In this document: piece after piece, positions 36,449-48,119 of the stretch
How the letters are laid out: the number at the start of each line of letters is the position of its first letter
Position numbering within the stretch: position 1 is the stretch's first letter
Position numbers and translations under genes: made by a program
The notes under the pieces: model-generated
What the model saw: only the letters and a program-made list of their open reading frames with translations
Databases searched by the model: none
What the model was told of the DNA's origin: nothing
NCBI GenBank assembly: GCA_028023455.1
Contig: JAQFVV010012395.1
Location: 124,001-188,000, forward strand
DNA from: Epiperipatus broadwayi
Lineage: Eukaryota > Onychophora > Udeonychophora > Euonychophora > Peripatidae
Direction of reading: 5' to 3'
Length of the DNA stretch: 64,000 bases

Positions 36449-39400
36449 GTAAGGAAATCTTATATATTATTAAATAAAGATTTAATGCTTCTTATAATTC
36501 TCTTACCATTATAATTTTTTTTTATAAAAAATATTTAAAAATTGTGACTCTTTAGTAGCACTTAAAATAATTTATTTTGAAAACTTACATTTATGATGAT
36601 TTCATATATATTAATGAAATCTAATCACATTATTGCAACATAATTCTTTAAAGCACCTAAATAAAAAATAGAATTTTAAATTTGTTTGTGGATATTGCTT
36701 TTTTAAAAATGTACATGAATACAGAGAGATGTTGTTTATATACAAATGTTTGTATAAGCACTGTTTTGTAAAATGTACTCATAATACCACTGTTCCTGAT
36801 ATGCAATTTCAGATGATACACCCAGACATTAAGAAACTTATAATATTGTCTTTTTTATTTCAGTAAAGTGATTTGAAATTTTCAATTTCTAAATATCAAA
36901 TATTTCTTTTTTTTTTTTTTACAATTTAAATATCTTATATGTAGACACTAATATCATTTGTTCCCAAATGTGCCAAAAGAAAATCTAGACCTTTTTGCAA
37001 TTATTTTTATGCACACACACACATATATATATATATTGTGATTTACACTTGTTGCCATCTATCATATTTTTATAGTGTATACATAACTAAATAAAGAAAA
37101 TAAAGGTCATATGTCTAATAAAATATATTTTATTGTTTTGAATGGATTGGAATAAGTAGTGAACTATTTATTTATTAAATTTAATAATAAAATATTTTAA
37201 GTTATTTTCAAATGATAACAATGCTTTATTAAGATTAGAAGAAAGAGAATAGCCAGTGTTTAAAAAAAGGAAAAGACTATGTTTTGTGATACCATAGCTA
37301 CAGAAATGATTTCAGAAAGAAGAACACCTATACTTTCTTTTCCTTAAAAATTTGTGCTTATTTTATCTTGTTTTTATAAACAGATTCTGGACTTATAATA
37401 AAAAAAGATGCACTGTGGATAAAAAAGCACTTGGAAAGGGAAAACAGAAACTTCCCCTTCATTTGATGTTTATGATTAAAACAGAATGAATATTGACAAA
37501 CACTATGCTGACTGCCATCAACCTACTATGATCATTAAATTTATTATAGATTAGAATGTCAACAAGAAGAATAACTGAATATCATCTAATGATTCAAATT
37601 GTTTATGGATCCCTGTTTGTTTTTCTAGCAATAGGTACTAAAGAAAACATCACCAAATAATGGAATCTCAGTTGAAGTCATATTTATGCTAAAACATGAT
37701 AAAAATTTGCCTTTAAATGATCTACATCAGATAAGTTTCACTTCTTTAAAAAAGTCGAAAGCATAATGACAATTTTCATGATAAAATATTTATTAAAATT
37801 TTTTATTAATAATTTTAATTAATGTAATATCACTTACAATTCTATATAACTTTAACAATATGAGATATAACTTTTTTTTAAAAAAGTAAGAATATTAAAA
37901 CTTTTTTACTACTTTATTTTCTTATGTTGTAAGTTTGTCATTAACCTTTTTATAACTGTATGCTTTAATAATTTAAAATATATATTGTATCTACTAATTG
38001 CAATCAAAGGAAGGAGGGATTATAAAAAATATATTATAGGATATTAGACTGAGTTGATAAATTAGAGCTATAATTTTTATTTTTGCCAACTCAATGAGTT
38101 AATGCTTATTTCAATAAATTTATATTATTATTAACCTAAGTACATTGATTTGCCTATTGCATAAATCATTATAAACCTTCTTTATTACATGATCTGTTTT
38201 ACAATTGTTATAAGGATTTAAACCCAAACAGTTATTTTTAACATTTAACATATATAACTCTCTGGAAAAGATGATTTATTAATTATAACTACAATTTATT
38301 TACAAGTATCAGATTTAAATAAATTACTGGTTATTATTAATATCATTTATCAAGCCAGAGATTATCATATTATTCCTAGCCTAATATATGTGTCAACGTC
38401 ATTATCATTTTCATCATCATCATCATTGTTATTATTATTATTAAACAAAGAGAGGGGAATCATATAATTATAATTAATAGTAGTAAACAAGTATTTATTA
38501 TTAACTAAATTTAAAGTTTTTAATCTGGGCTAAAAATGTTATAATTTTTAGCATAATAAATAATTAGTAATAATGGTATACTTATTTAAAATGGATAGTG
38601 GCAAAGAAGTGAGTGTAGAGTGGTTGATATTTGTTGATGGAAATTATAAATGATCTATGTGACTATTAATTAAACTAGTATTTCAATTTCTAAAAATAAA
38701 TAATAAAATACAGGGGAATCTTACTAAAGACTATAGCTACTATATCTTCCTCCTGCCATCGCACACAGTTCAGAAAATAGGGGGGAAATATTTTATGTGA
38801 AATAGATATCAAATTATCTTATGTAATATCTAAAATAAACTCTATTTCAATTCTAGTCGAATAAAGAACTTACTAATGACTTATTAAGTTTATATTTGTA
38901 CGTTTATCTGCTGGGAATACATTAATACCATTAATATATCAATTGATATAAAATGCAATTGATTAATATCTTGTCAATATATATGTATATTATAACTGAC
39001 AGCCTACACCTAATATCTTTAAACAGAGGGTGCTGCTAGGTCTATAGCCTTGGATATTTACCATTGGTTGATATACATATTCCTTACAAGTTCCTACTAC
39101 AGCTTTTCACACATATACATATTAATTACTGCTGCTAGATCAGGGAGAGTAGAAATTCTTGGTAAAATAAACAATTGTCAGGGCAAACAACAATAAACAA
39201 CTGCCAGACAAATCTAACAAATAACAACAAACAACAAAATAAACAGTTTACATTTATGGATGGGTTTGAACTATTGTTATCTTAATCACATATTAAAATT
39301 GAGTATAAACTCTTTTAAAGAAGTAGTTAAGGTATGTGACAGTTGATTGACTCTATTATTCCTTTATTCTTCCCCTAAAATTAATTTTTATTCCATTAAA

Positions 39401-40573
39401 AATAATGGAGTGTTACTACAACAGAATTTACATTTGACAACTTTTAGAAGTGTGCACAAATCTTTGCAATAACATTCATTATTAATTAAACATTGACAGA
39501 CTTTATTAATTAACAAGCTCATATGTGCTGGATTTTACTATCAAAACTTATTTGTGGTGCAAGACTCAGGCCATGAAAGGAAATATACATACAACAAATG
39601 ATAATAAAAAAATCCACAAGTAATCTGTGTTAAATGAAAAATATATTTGAATGTGTGGGAAGATTTATTACATTTGACTAATCAAAATCAATAATGACCA
39701 CTAATTTCATGTGGTAAATAAATATCAGTTAAAACACTTAGAAATATATAAAAATGAGCATGGGCAGAAATTTTGCTAAACCCATGCTAAATCAAAATCC
39801 ACCTATGTCTAGTGATAAGCATAGAAATAAATGGAAGGCCAAATATATAAACTTCACTATAGTATCTAAAAATGGATCATTTATATGCACACATACATAC
39901 AAACAGATCAATTTCTTATTCTTTCAGACATGTATGATAAAAATAATAAGAAAAAAAAACTGACAATAGCTTATATAAAAATTATTATATGCATATCAAA
40001 TAGAAATGATTGTGTCAAGCTCTAAAACATTATTAATTAAGACATTTTTAAAAAATATTACCAGATTTTCTTTTTTATAACTTATGAAAATTCTTTTCTT
40101 TTTTTACAAAGTGGCTTAAGAGAATCTAGATGATTTAACTAGTTTAAGGTCCTTGGATGCCATACTGAATTTTTAAAAAACTGACTTGAGACACAATTTT
40201 CACAATAACTTAATAAAGTTAAAGCATTGATAAAAACTAAAAAAACTAAGGAAAACAATAAGGCTAAGACAAATAGTGATTATTGTCATATCTGATCTTG
40301 GCTTTAGAAGTGGACTATTTCAGATTCCTTAACTGATTGGCTAGCACCCAATTACTATCCAAAAGGATTAAATCCTTCACTGAGGTTTTCACACCAAATG
40401 TGCATGTTTCCAGTAAGGTAGGGGATCTGCCATTAAATAGTCAGCCTTTTGGAAGCAAAACAGAGAGCAATTACTTCTGTCAACCTGAGCGACTGAATGT
40501 GCTCTCCAATAAACCCTCTGCCATTAGCAAGGATAGTCTCTCTACTCATTATCATGATGTTCATGCAATGAGG

Positions 40574-40736
40574 CAAGTCCACCTATGGACTGGAAACTGC
40601 TATGTCTGTACTCGACTCGAGGCAAACTAAATACATAGCTGGAAGAGTCTTACCAGAGCTCACAAGGCAGGCTAATCATTTAGCTTGCCTCAAGTCACAT
40701 GTAGACATAACAGTTTCCATCTATAGGTGGATTCTT
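40574..40736. mobile_element. Inverted-repeat (MITE-like) element
   Basis: 'gtccacctatggactggaaactgctatgtctgta' at the left pairs with 'acatgtagacataacagtttccatctataggtgga' at the right. Inward, GAGGCAAACTAAAT pairs partly with ATTTAGCTTGCCTC. The 97-codon frame at 40337-40630 runs into its left arm, so it is probably repeat-derived rather than a gene. The less A/T-rich segment 40330-40573 may be part of the same element. Confidence 0.65.
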
Positions 40737-41647
40737 TAAAAAAATAAGGAAAAAAGAAATTTAAACTTTCAAAATAATTATTACTTTGTTTGTTTATAAT
40801 TTCTAATTTATCATTAATAAAGTTTAAATTACATTTTCATTGATAATTTCTTTGTATTCCTCACAAAATTCTCATTCAAACCATATATAATATTTCTTAC
40901 CTGAGATAATCCATAGCTTTTTTTTGTCAAAACTGTTCAATTTATAGGCTCTACAATAAATATCATATGAAACATAATGCAATTGTAGCACTGACTATGT
41001 GGTAATGCAAATTTTTTAGTTATGTTGTTTACCTAAATGTTTTGCAATGTTCTAAACATGTTAATGTGAAATCACTAGAAGTCAAGAACAATTCTCTTCA
41101 TTAACATTTTTGTGTATTAAATTAGAATTCACAAAAAAATAAATAAATTAGGATGGTGTTATTAACAGATTTGCGATAAAACATTGAAGAAAATAAAATA
41201 TATATTTTTGCATTGTATGTATTTTATTTTGTTTTCTCAAATATTGATTCAAAATCACAATTATAATAAATAATTATTTATTTGTGCAATTTTAATATAT
41301 CTATATTTGCAAGGAAGATAATTTATTTTTTAAAATATCTACATGCTGTTTCAAGACCCCCCTTCCATTGCTCATATAAAATAAAATTAGTTAATTAAAA
41401 CAAAATGAATACTATATAATTTTGTTTAACAAAAGACACAGTAGAATATTAAAAAATATATAATTATTTTCATTTTTACCTTTAATTTACATATTAACTT
41501 TCCAGACTTTGGTGGCTGCAGTCTGATAAATAACAGTCAGCTTTAATTAGATTGACTCTAACCAACAATTCTTGTTTTTTAGTTTGTTTCATTTGGAATC
41601 TCTCATACATAACTTGTTATGTTTTCTATTAACAAAGTTAGTTTCTA

Positions 41648-41886
41648 AGCCAATAAACATCACATGAACACCTCCTCTTATGCTTGTGTATAACTGTTGT
41701 TAAAACAGGCAAAACTCACTATATATATTTGCCACACACAGCAAGCCAGAGTAATCAATGGATGCCAGAAAGCTTGTGTACTAAATGGGGATTTTATGCA
41801 CAAGCCTTCTGGCATCCATTGATTACTCTAGCTTGTTGTGTGTGGCATATATATATATATATATAGTGAGTTTTGCCTGTTTTAAC
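41648..41886 (+). mobile_element. Family B retroposon with 188-bp internal hairpin and flanking duplications
   Basis: The head AAGCCAATAAACATCACATG is followed by a near-perfect hairpin (41699-41886) running from GTTAAAACAGGCAAAACTCA to GTGAGTTTTGCCTGTTTTAA. The loop is near 41790 and a TA run lies in the right arm. The flanks carry a near-identical direct repeat (AACAAAGTTAGTTTCT before, AACAAAAGTTAGTTTCT after). This looks like a target-site duplication of about 12-16 bp. The copy at 50.46 kb has the same head and end. Duplications of this length point to LINE-driven insertion. Confidence 0.7.
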
Positions 41887-42220
41887 AAAAGTTAGTTTCT
41901 CAAATATATAGGAGAATACTTACCTATCTCATGATTTAATTTTTTGTATGCTTGTTATTTCAGTATAAAAACTGTCACACTATATAGTCAGGAATCTAGG
42001 GATTTTAAGGATTTACATTACACTTACTTAAGGCAAGAAATTTTGCCACTTACATACATTGTTTATTCAATAAATTTTTAGAAGCCATTATCCCATGCCT
42101 TGCACTTTCTTTTGTTTAATAATAAATTATAATTTTAAAAAAGTCAAGTAATTGGTTTCTGCCACTAGAATAGATACCTTGTAATTTAGAATAATGTACT
42201 TTTCTTTCACAACAGTAATT

Positions 42221-42530
42221 TCTGTGCTTACACTCTATACTCAGAAAAGTGTAATATTATACTGAATTCATACATATTGAGGCTTAGCACTTTTGAGTGT
42301 GATGTATGACTTCATTTTGTTAATGTAGGCTTCCCCCTCTTGAAGAAATGGACAATATAATTTATATAAATTTAAACAAACTTATAGCCTATATATAGAT
42401 ATAAATCCTATTATGCATACATTAAGGCTACAATTATGAAGATATACTTCATCTTTAAAAGTGCTAAGTCTCAATAAGTACAAATTCAATATAATATTAA
42501 GCGTTTCTCAATATAGCATGTAAGCACAGA
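42221..42530. mobile_element. Inverted-repeat element, 310 bp
   Basis: The left arm TCTGTGCTTACACTCTATAC, then 'gtaatattatactgaattcatacatattgaggcttagcactttt', pairs with the right arm 'aaaagtgctaagtctcaataagtacaaattcaatataatatt' and the final TATAGCATGTAAGCACAGA. Arms are about 75 bp with some mismatches. The centre is A/T-rich and non-coding. Confidence 0.75.
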
Positions 42531-42582
42531 TATCGGTAGAATAGATAAAGAATTTTGTAGGCATTTTTCTGATAAAATGATT

Positions 42583-42704
42583 ACCAAGTGATGGGTGTTC
42601 TTTTAGTATGTGATTTCCATCATTTTGAATTTCAAAAATGACCAAAAATGTCTTTTGAAATTCAAAATGGCAGAGATCGCATACTAAAAGAGCACCAAGT
42701 GATG
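42583..42704. mobile_element. Small hairpin element with 11-bp target duplication
   Basis: A foldback of about 100 bp (42594-42693) has arms GTTCTTTTAGTATGTGATTT...TTTTGAATTTCAAAA and TTTTGAAATTCAAAATGG...CGCATACTAAAAGAGC. Both sides carry ACCAAGTGATG (42583-42593 and 42694-42704), an 11-bp direct repeat consistent with a target-site duplication. Some hairpin arm bases overlap the duplication edges. Confidence 0.7.
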
Positions 42705-43224
42705 TTATATAGTTATTATAATCAGCAGCAGGACATTAAATAATAATACCATTTTAATGAAATGCAGTCAATAATGATTTTTAAAAAATTGTTTTTCACT
42801 AATTCTGTTTTCCTTGGATTTGAGACATCATGTGTTTGGGTAATTTTATGAATCAATTATAAAATGTATGTAAATAACAAATTCCATAAGAATCCAAATT
42901 TAATGAAAAGCAGAATAGGTAACAAGTAAAAAGTATTTTAAAAAAGATAATATTAGTATTAAAAAAAATAATAATACCAGCGTTAAAAAAACAAAAAGTA
43001 TGAGAATGCATCAGAACTGATCCCCAAACCCTGTGTTTCAGGTTCTTTTCCTCTAATCCTATAGCCATACCAAACAGTGATAGAAGAGCTTTAAAAATAT
43101 AACTGATAAACCAAATTACCTACTATGCATAATTATTATGGAATAATATTTTAAATAAATTTATTTTTAAATAAATTATTAATAGCAATGTGTCCATTTT
43201 ATACAAATTAGGATGTTTAAATAA

Positions 43225-43690
43225 AAGTAATTTGGAAATCTAACATTTTCATTTGCATATAAATTTAATTAATTGTTGCAGGAAAATGGTGCAAGTCTGT
43301 TTGGTTTAGCATAATGGTAGAAAATATAATATTTAGCATATTTCAAACAATTGTCACAAGCCTTATTGAAAATATAATCCTCTTATATTTAAATAAAAGA
43401 TATTTGCAATCAGAATGTATTTCTAACAATGGAGTGACTCAAAAATCTAAACATTTTCATTTACATGTAATTTTTATTACTTATCATGGCAAAATGGCAC
43501 TCATCTGTTAGATGCAGCTCAAGGGAAAAGTATACATAATTTCACATATTTCAAACATTTAAGTAAAAAAGTGAACCTCTTACATTTCAATAAAAAATAT
43601 TTACAATCACAACATGTTTCTAACAATGGACTGATTCTTAAATCAAAACATTTTCATTTACATATAAATTTTATTATCATTCCAATTTGG
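43225..43690 (+). repeat. Diverged tandem repeat of about 200 bp, two and a bit units
   Basis: ACATTTTCATTT(A/G)CATA-type anchors occur at about 43243, 43451 and 43648. Between them the units share 'tttcaaacatt', 'cctcttacattt', AATAAAAGATATTTGCAATC and 'ttctaacaatgga'. Units are diverged, so the duplication is older than the adjacent 70-bp array. A short plus-strand frame (43314-43511) lies inside. Confidence 0.65.
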
Positions 43691-43756
43691 TATCCCCATT
43701 GATAATGTGCCTTTATTCCCCACACAACTTGGACACCTGCATATGATGACCCTGAA

Positions 43757-44381
43757 AATGTTACAAATTATCATACTAGATTATGATGTTATTTACTGTT
43801 ATCATGCGAGTAATTTTTCAAACGCAAATGTTATAAATTATCATACTAGGTTATGATGTTATTTACTGCTATCATGTGAGTAGTTTTTCAAATGCAAATG
43901 TTATGGATTATCATACTAGGTTATGATGTTATTTACTGCTATCATGTGAGTAGTTTTTCAAATGCAAATGTTATGGATTATCATACTAGGTTATGATGTT
44001 ATTTACTGCTATCATGTGAGTAGTTTTTCAAATGCAAATGTTATGGATTATCATACTAGGTTATGATGTTATTTACTGTTATCATGTGAGTAGTTTTTCA
44101 AATGCAAACATTATGGATTATCATACTAGGTTATGATGTTATTTACTGCTATCATGTGAGTAGTTTTTCAAATGCAAATGTTATGGATTATCATACTAGG
44201 TTATGATGTTATTTACTGCTATCATGTGAGTAGTTTTTCAAATGCAAATGTTATGGATTATCATACTAGGTTATGATGTTATTTACGGCTATCATGTGAG
44301 TAGTTTTTCAAATGCAAATGTTATGGATTATCATACTAGGTTATGATGTTATTTACTGTTATCATGTGAGTAGTTTTTCAA
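43757..44381 (+). repeat. Minisatellite: about 9 copies of a 70-bp unit
   Basis: The marker TCATACTAG recurs at 43771, 43841, 43911, 43981, 44051, 44121, 44191, 44261 and 44331, exactly every 70 bases. Each unit contains ATTATCATACTAGGTTATGA, TGTTATTTACTGCTATCATG and TGAGTAGTTTTTCAAATGCA. The first two units are the most diverged, and the middle ones differ by only a few bases (ACTGCT/ACTGTT/ACGGCT, AAATG/AAACA). Because 70 is not a multiple of three, it is not a coding repeat. Homogeneity suggests recent expansion. Confidence 0.97.
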
Positions 44382-45069
44382 CTTTTTTTCTTTTTACTTT
44401 TTCATGTCCATCCAATAGTGTTTTTGCAGTTCAATGCATGCTCACCAATGCATGCACAGTCTGCTACTTTAGACATATTTATTTTTTTCTTTCTAATTAT
44501 TATCTGTATTTTTAATCATTTTCCAATGTGAACCTCTCCTAAGACTAATTAAAGCATTGTAATATTTTATAATAACATTTCAAAAAAACAACAACATTGT
44601 GCTCTTATTTATAAATATAATAATGTAATGCTTATTATAATACAAAACCACAGAAATTGGAAAAAATGTTTATATTATATTATCAACAGCAGCAACCATC
44701 ATGAATGAGTGTGACCATTCCAACTCCAGATGAAGAAAAAATAAACACCTGAAAAACAAAAATAAAAAAATTATAAAATTTACAGAAAGAAAAAAGATAA
44801 GATTGGAATTAGAAATGCTGTATGCATAAATAAATCATAATGTCATAAATAGTTTTAAAAGATTAATGGCAAAAAAAAAATTTAACAATTGACTTAATAT
44901 TAATTTGAGTGATTGAAGATCATTATTACAAAAGAAAAGAAGTGAGAAAGTAATAATGATTAATTTAATTATATACAATAAATATGTTGAACTTTATCTG
45001 AATAACTTGCATTTACAAACATGCAGTTTAAAACTGAATATATTCATGTTCGCATGCTATAATACTTAA

Positions 45070-45440
45070 CAGAAAAGCAACACAGAGACTTCAGACCTAT
45101 CAATGAAGTGTTGAGAGATATATGTTAGAAGTAACAGAAAGATACTGAAAACAAGATACATGGTTGAAAGAACAAACAGATGTGATTAACATCATTGAAA
45201 GAATTAAGAGACTGAAGTGGTGCTAGACTTGGCAGATCGTTAGAAGAAATGATAATAGACAGACAGCTGAAATCTTAAACTGGATTTTAAGATATTGAAA
45301 AAGAGATAGAAAGAGATCACATGTGAGGTGGATAGAGTTAAGTGGTGAAGAGAGTTTAGAGATTGGAGAAACTGGATTAAACTTGGAGAGACATTCATCT
45401 TGCAGTGGATTGAAAATGTTTGCAAATAATGATGGTATCA
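45070..45440 (+). pseudogene. LINE reverse-transcriptase C-terminal relic
   Basis: The plus strand encodes, with stops and a shift, the conserved C-terminal segment of RTE-like LINE ORFs. It reads QTDVINIIERIKRLKW, then a degraded W-x-G-H-I-x-R equivalent (TWQIVRRNDNRQ), a Trp-x8-9 stretch (EILNWILRY) and KRDRKRSHVRW. It closes at a GCAGTGGATTGA stretch that also ends the fragment at 50.9 kb. It belongs to the same general kind of element as the minus-strand relic at 21.3-22.0 kb. Nothing upstream of the tail is retained. Confidence 0.7.
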
Positions 45441-46300
45441 TGCTATATGCAACCTTATAAAATTTAATTCACTCAGTTTTGATTAGCATCAAGGTAAATT
45501 ATTTTCTAATATGATGTTTTGTGTATATATTTTAATCACAAGTAGTAATAATTACAATTTGATTTATAAGTATCAAAGTTCCTGCATTCGCATCTTTGAT
45601 ACCAACCACTTCAAATGAATATATTAATAATTATTACTAAACATTTGTTCCACTAGATATTGCATTATTCCTAATCCAGATATAAACTTAAAACTTAGTT
45701 AAAGATTTCTAGATAAAATGTTTTAAAACGTTTACATAGATTTTCAAAACAGTAGAGATAAAACAATTTTTGAGCAGTTCATAAGATTAACATCTTCCTA
45801 TAACGAAATGGCAAGAAGATAACATTCAACGGGACAATCAAATGTTTGAGTATGTTTACTTGAAATGTTTTTTAAAAAAGGATTGTAATTTGAACCTTGC
45901 ATTATACTCTTAATAGATTTTTAATCAATACACATCAATAATAAAAGCAATTACAAAGATAGATAAGTCTACTCAAGAGTGTCAGCTAGTAATGCTATAT
46001 TCAAATTCCCAGATTATTTACTGTTATTATCCTACTCCAAGAACAATGAAAGAGGGAAAAATTATAATATTTAATAAATAAAATAAGCAATCAAATGGGA
46101 TCTTGTTGCTCATAGTCTTCAAACACTCAAAGCAACAGAGTTGAGATGCATATATCATTCTTCCACTGCAGTAAATCATCCAAAGTATAAAATTTAGTGA
46201 AACTTGTGATATTATATCTAAAGCCTAACAAGTGATTGAAATAATTCACAATCAGATATTTGATGTTGAATGTTTAAATTGTATTCAATAGAAAGTACTT

Positions 46301-46393
46301 GTGACAAACTCTCCATACAATAGTGCCAACCAGTCCAAGCACTAATAAACAATGGATGCACTGGATGGCACTATTGTATCAAACGTTTGTCAC
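46301..46393. mobile_element. Small hairpin, family B-related
   Basis: GTGACAAACTCTCCATACAA...TAGTGCCAACCAGT on the left pairs with ATGGCACTATTGTATC...GTTTGTCAC on the right. The left arm closely resembles the 18.67-kb copy (CAAAACTCTCCATACAGTAG). It therefore appears to be a shortened member or relative of family B. Confidence 0.65.
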
Positions 46394-46524
46394 TGTTTAA
46401 CATCTTTAGTAAACATAAGAAATGATGATCATGTGGTATTTAGAAAGTTCTTGCAACAAAAAAAAGTTATTTTTCAATAGAAAGTTGTTGCTAAAAAAAG
46501 TATGTTGCATTAAAAATAAATACA

Positions 46525-46905
46525 GGAACCTAATTCAGAATAAATACATACAAAATGTATATAAAGAACAGCTTAATTGAACATTTTAATAGCATAGTAT
46601 GCTAAGCATGCTTTCAACTACCTGGTAGTCATATTCATAGCGATAGTTGTTCAAGAAGCTTATGACATTTATTCTTTTATAAAAGTCACATGCTTTTTGG
46701 ACAACTACTACTATGAATATGTCTACCAGGTAGTTAAAAGCATGCTTAGCATACCATGCTCTTAAAGTTGTCAAAAACTTCTTGGACAACTATTGCTATG
46801 AATATGACTATCAGGTAGTTAAAATTATGCTTAGCATACCATGCTATTAAAGTATTAAACTAAGTTGTACTTTATATACATTTTGTATTTATTTTGAATT
46901 ACATT
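46525..46905. mobile_element. Complex inverted element with one arm duplicated in tandem
   Basis: Outer arms pair (near 46535 'cagaataaatacatacaaaatgtatataaag' with 46868 'ctttatatacattttgtatttattttgaat'). The inner arm unit (GCATGGTATGCTAAGCATG, CTACCTGGTAG, ATTCATAG, TTGTTCAAGAAG) occurs once leftward (about 46590-46660) and twice rightward (about 46690-46770 and 46785-46850). The minus-strand frame 46586-46789 is a by-product. Confidence 0.75.
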
Positions 46906-47093
46906 TCTCCGAGAAGTTTTTTAAAAGATTGAAGTTTTCTAATAACTGTAATATAAAGTTAACTATTCAATATTTTATTTTTTAAACATTTGCTCAGATA
47001 TAAGTAGTATAATATATATATATCAAACTAGCCTAAATGTATTTAACGATGTTCATTCATCAAACCACACACTAGCTTTTTACAGCATATTAC

Positions 47094-47268
47094 CATTATA
47101 GGTGTTGTAACAGTCAAAACACGTGTATCTCGTTAACATATTGCAGAATTCGACCACCACACAGAACAGCAGCACCATCGAGTAGCGAAGCCACCGGTAA
47201 TACTGAGTTCGAACATAGTTTATCGGTTCCACAATACAATCTACGGAATAACGCCTCTGATGCGACAT
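47094..47268 (-). CDS. Possible first coding exon of a nested small membrane protein
   Basis: On the minus strand, an ATG at 47268 (context CTTATGTCG) opens 58 codons and reaches a donor-like GTAATA at 47093. The peptide (MSHQRRYSVDCIVEPINYV at the start) has one strongly hydrophobic segment, about residues 30-46 (SMVLLFCVVVEFCNML), preceded by basic and aromatic residues. It ends in a Cys-rich stretch (TCFDCYNTY). The exon is rich in CpG for this region. It would be nested within the 17-kb esterase intron, on the opposite strand. No downstream exon or family was recognised, so it may be spurious or belong to a mobile element. Confidence 0.27.
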
Positions 47269-47579
47269 AAGTAAACACTTCTTTAGGCACGGTGGTCAGG
47301 GAGATGCACGAGATTCATGGGTTTTGTTTCCGGGTTGGCCAACAATCAAATGAATATTAATTAACATATATAATCGAGAAAATGTCTATAATGGGCATCG
47401 AATAAATGAAAACTTAAACTACAGACATATAGTTAGAATTATTTATTTACGTATTTAATAAAAGAAAACATTATTAATGTGATTAATCATATTTTAAATT
47501 CAAAGTCTCAATAGCTAATTAGTAATATTATATATATAAAAATACATTTATTTATATGGAGCATTTATTTATATGAAGG

Positions 47580-48110
47580 CGTAATCTAGCTACCTAGGGT
47601 TCTCGAGTGAGTATTTCTAATGCGTGCTGTAAGGAATTTATACTTTGCACTGCAAGAGTCATCAGTAACGGCGGACATACATTTATTTAATAAAATATTT
47701 ATTTTACGACAAAGGGCAAACATTTATTTGAGAGTATATGACGAAGATAATGCCGAGGTGGAGTGATAGAGAGAATAATAAACTAAATAAAAGAACACGG
47801 GTACGCTTAGAAGGGCGATTAAAATGGCAGCCTGAAACTGCAATGCCGTGAATAAGTTATAAGGGTTTCGGGTTGGTCTCTGCCGCGACCCAAGAGGTAA
47901 GGTGTCACATGAGCATAACCAGGACAAGCGTCCGTGTCGCAATTTGCCAGCTGGCTGCGTGACGGTCGTCAAGCCCTACGGGAACATTATCATGTCCGCT
48001 TGTGTAGGACAACTGGGGTTAATTCAACCCTAGAGAATCCGGAGCATTCACGGCGTGGAATGAACCATCGGGGCTTCAAAACGTAACACATGTATAATAT
48101 CGAAAAGATT
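47580..48110 (-). other. CpG-bearing island of unknown origin (possible LTR or promoter)
   Basis: This is the least A/T-rich stretch in the window, with many CpGs (e.g. GCCGCGACCC at 47881 and CGTGACGGTCGTC at 47957). On the minus strand it begins TGTTACGTTTTGAAGCCCC and includes an 82-codon frame (47724-47972). That frame's C-terminal half is hydrophobic (AAILIALLSVPVFFYLVYY). Later come AATAAATG-type poly(A) signals near 47722. A TGTTACG start is common in Gypsy-type LTRs, so a solo LTR is one reading. A promoter/5' region for the minus-strand exon at 47.1-47.3 kb is another. No rRNA, snRNA or tRNA match was recognised. Confidence 0.35.
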
Positions 48111-48119
48111 GTGGTAATA

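Noticed and set aside
40337-40630. 97-codon ORF as a host gene
   Set aside because: Its 3' part runs into the arm of an inverted-repeat element, no domain is recognised, and no splice or promoter context supports it.
43757-44381. Regular repeats reminiscent of a CRISPR array
   Set aside because: The 70-bp units are contiguous, with no unique spacers between repeats. The DNA is eukaryotic, and no cas genes are near. It is a minisatellite.
47720-48110. Fragment of ribosomal RNA, suggested by the composition
   Set aside because: I could not align any stretch with conserved 18S or 28S segments on either strand.
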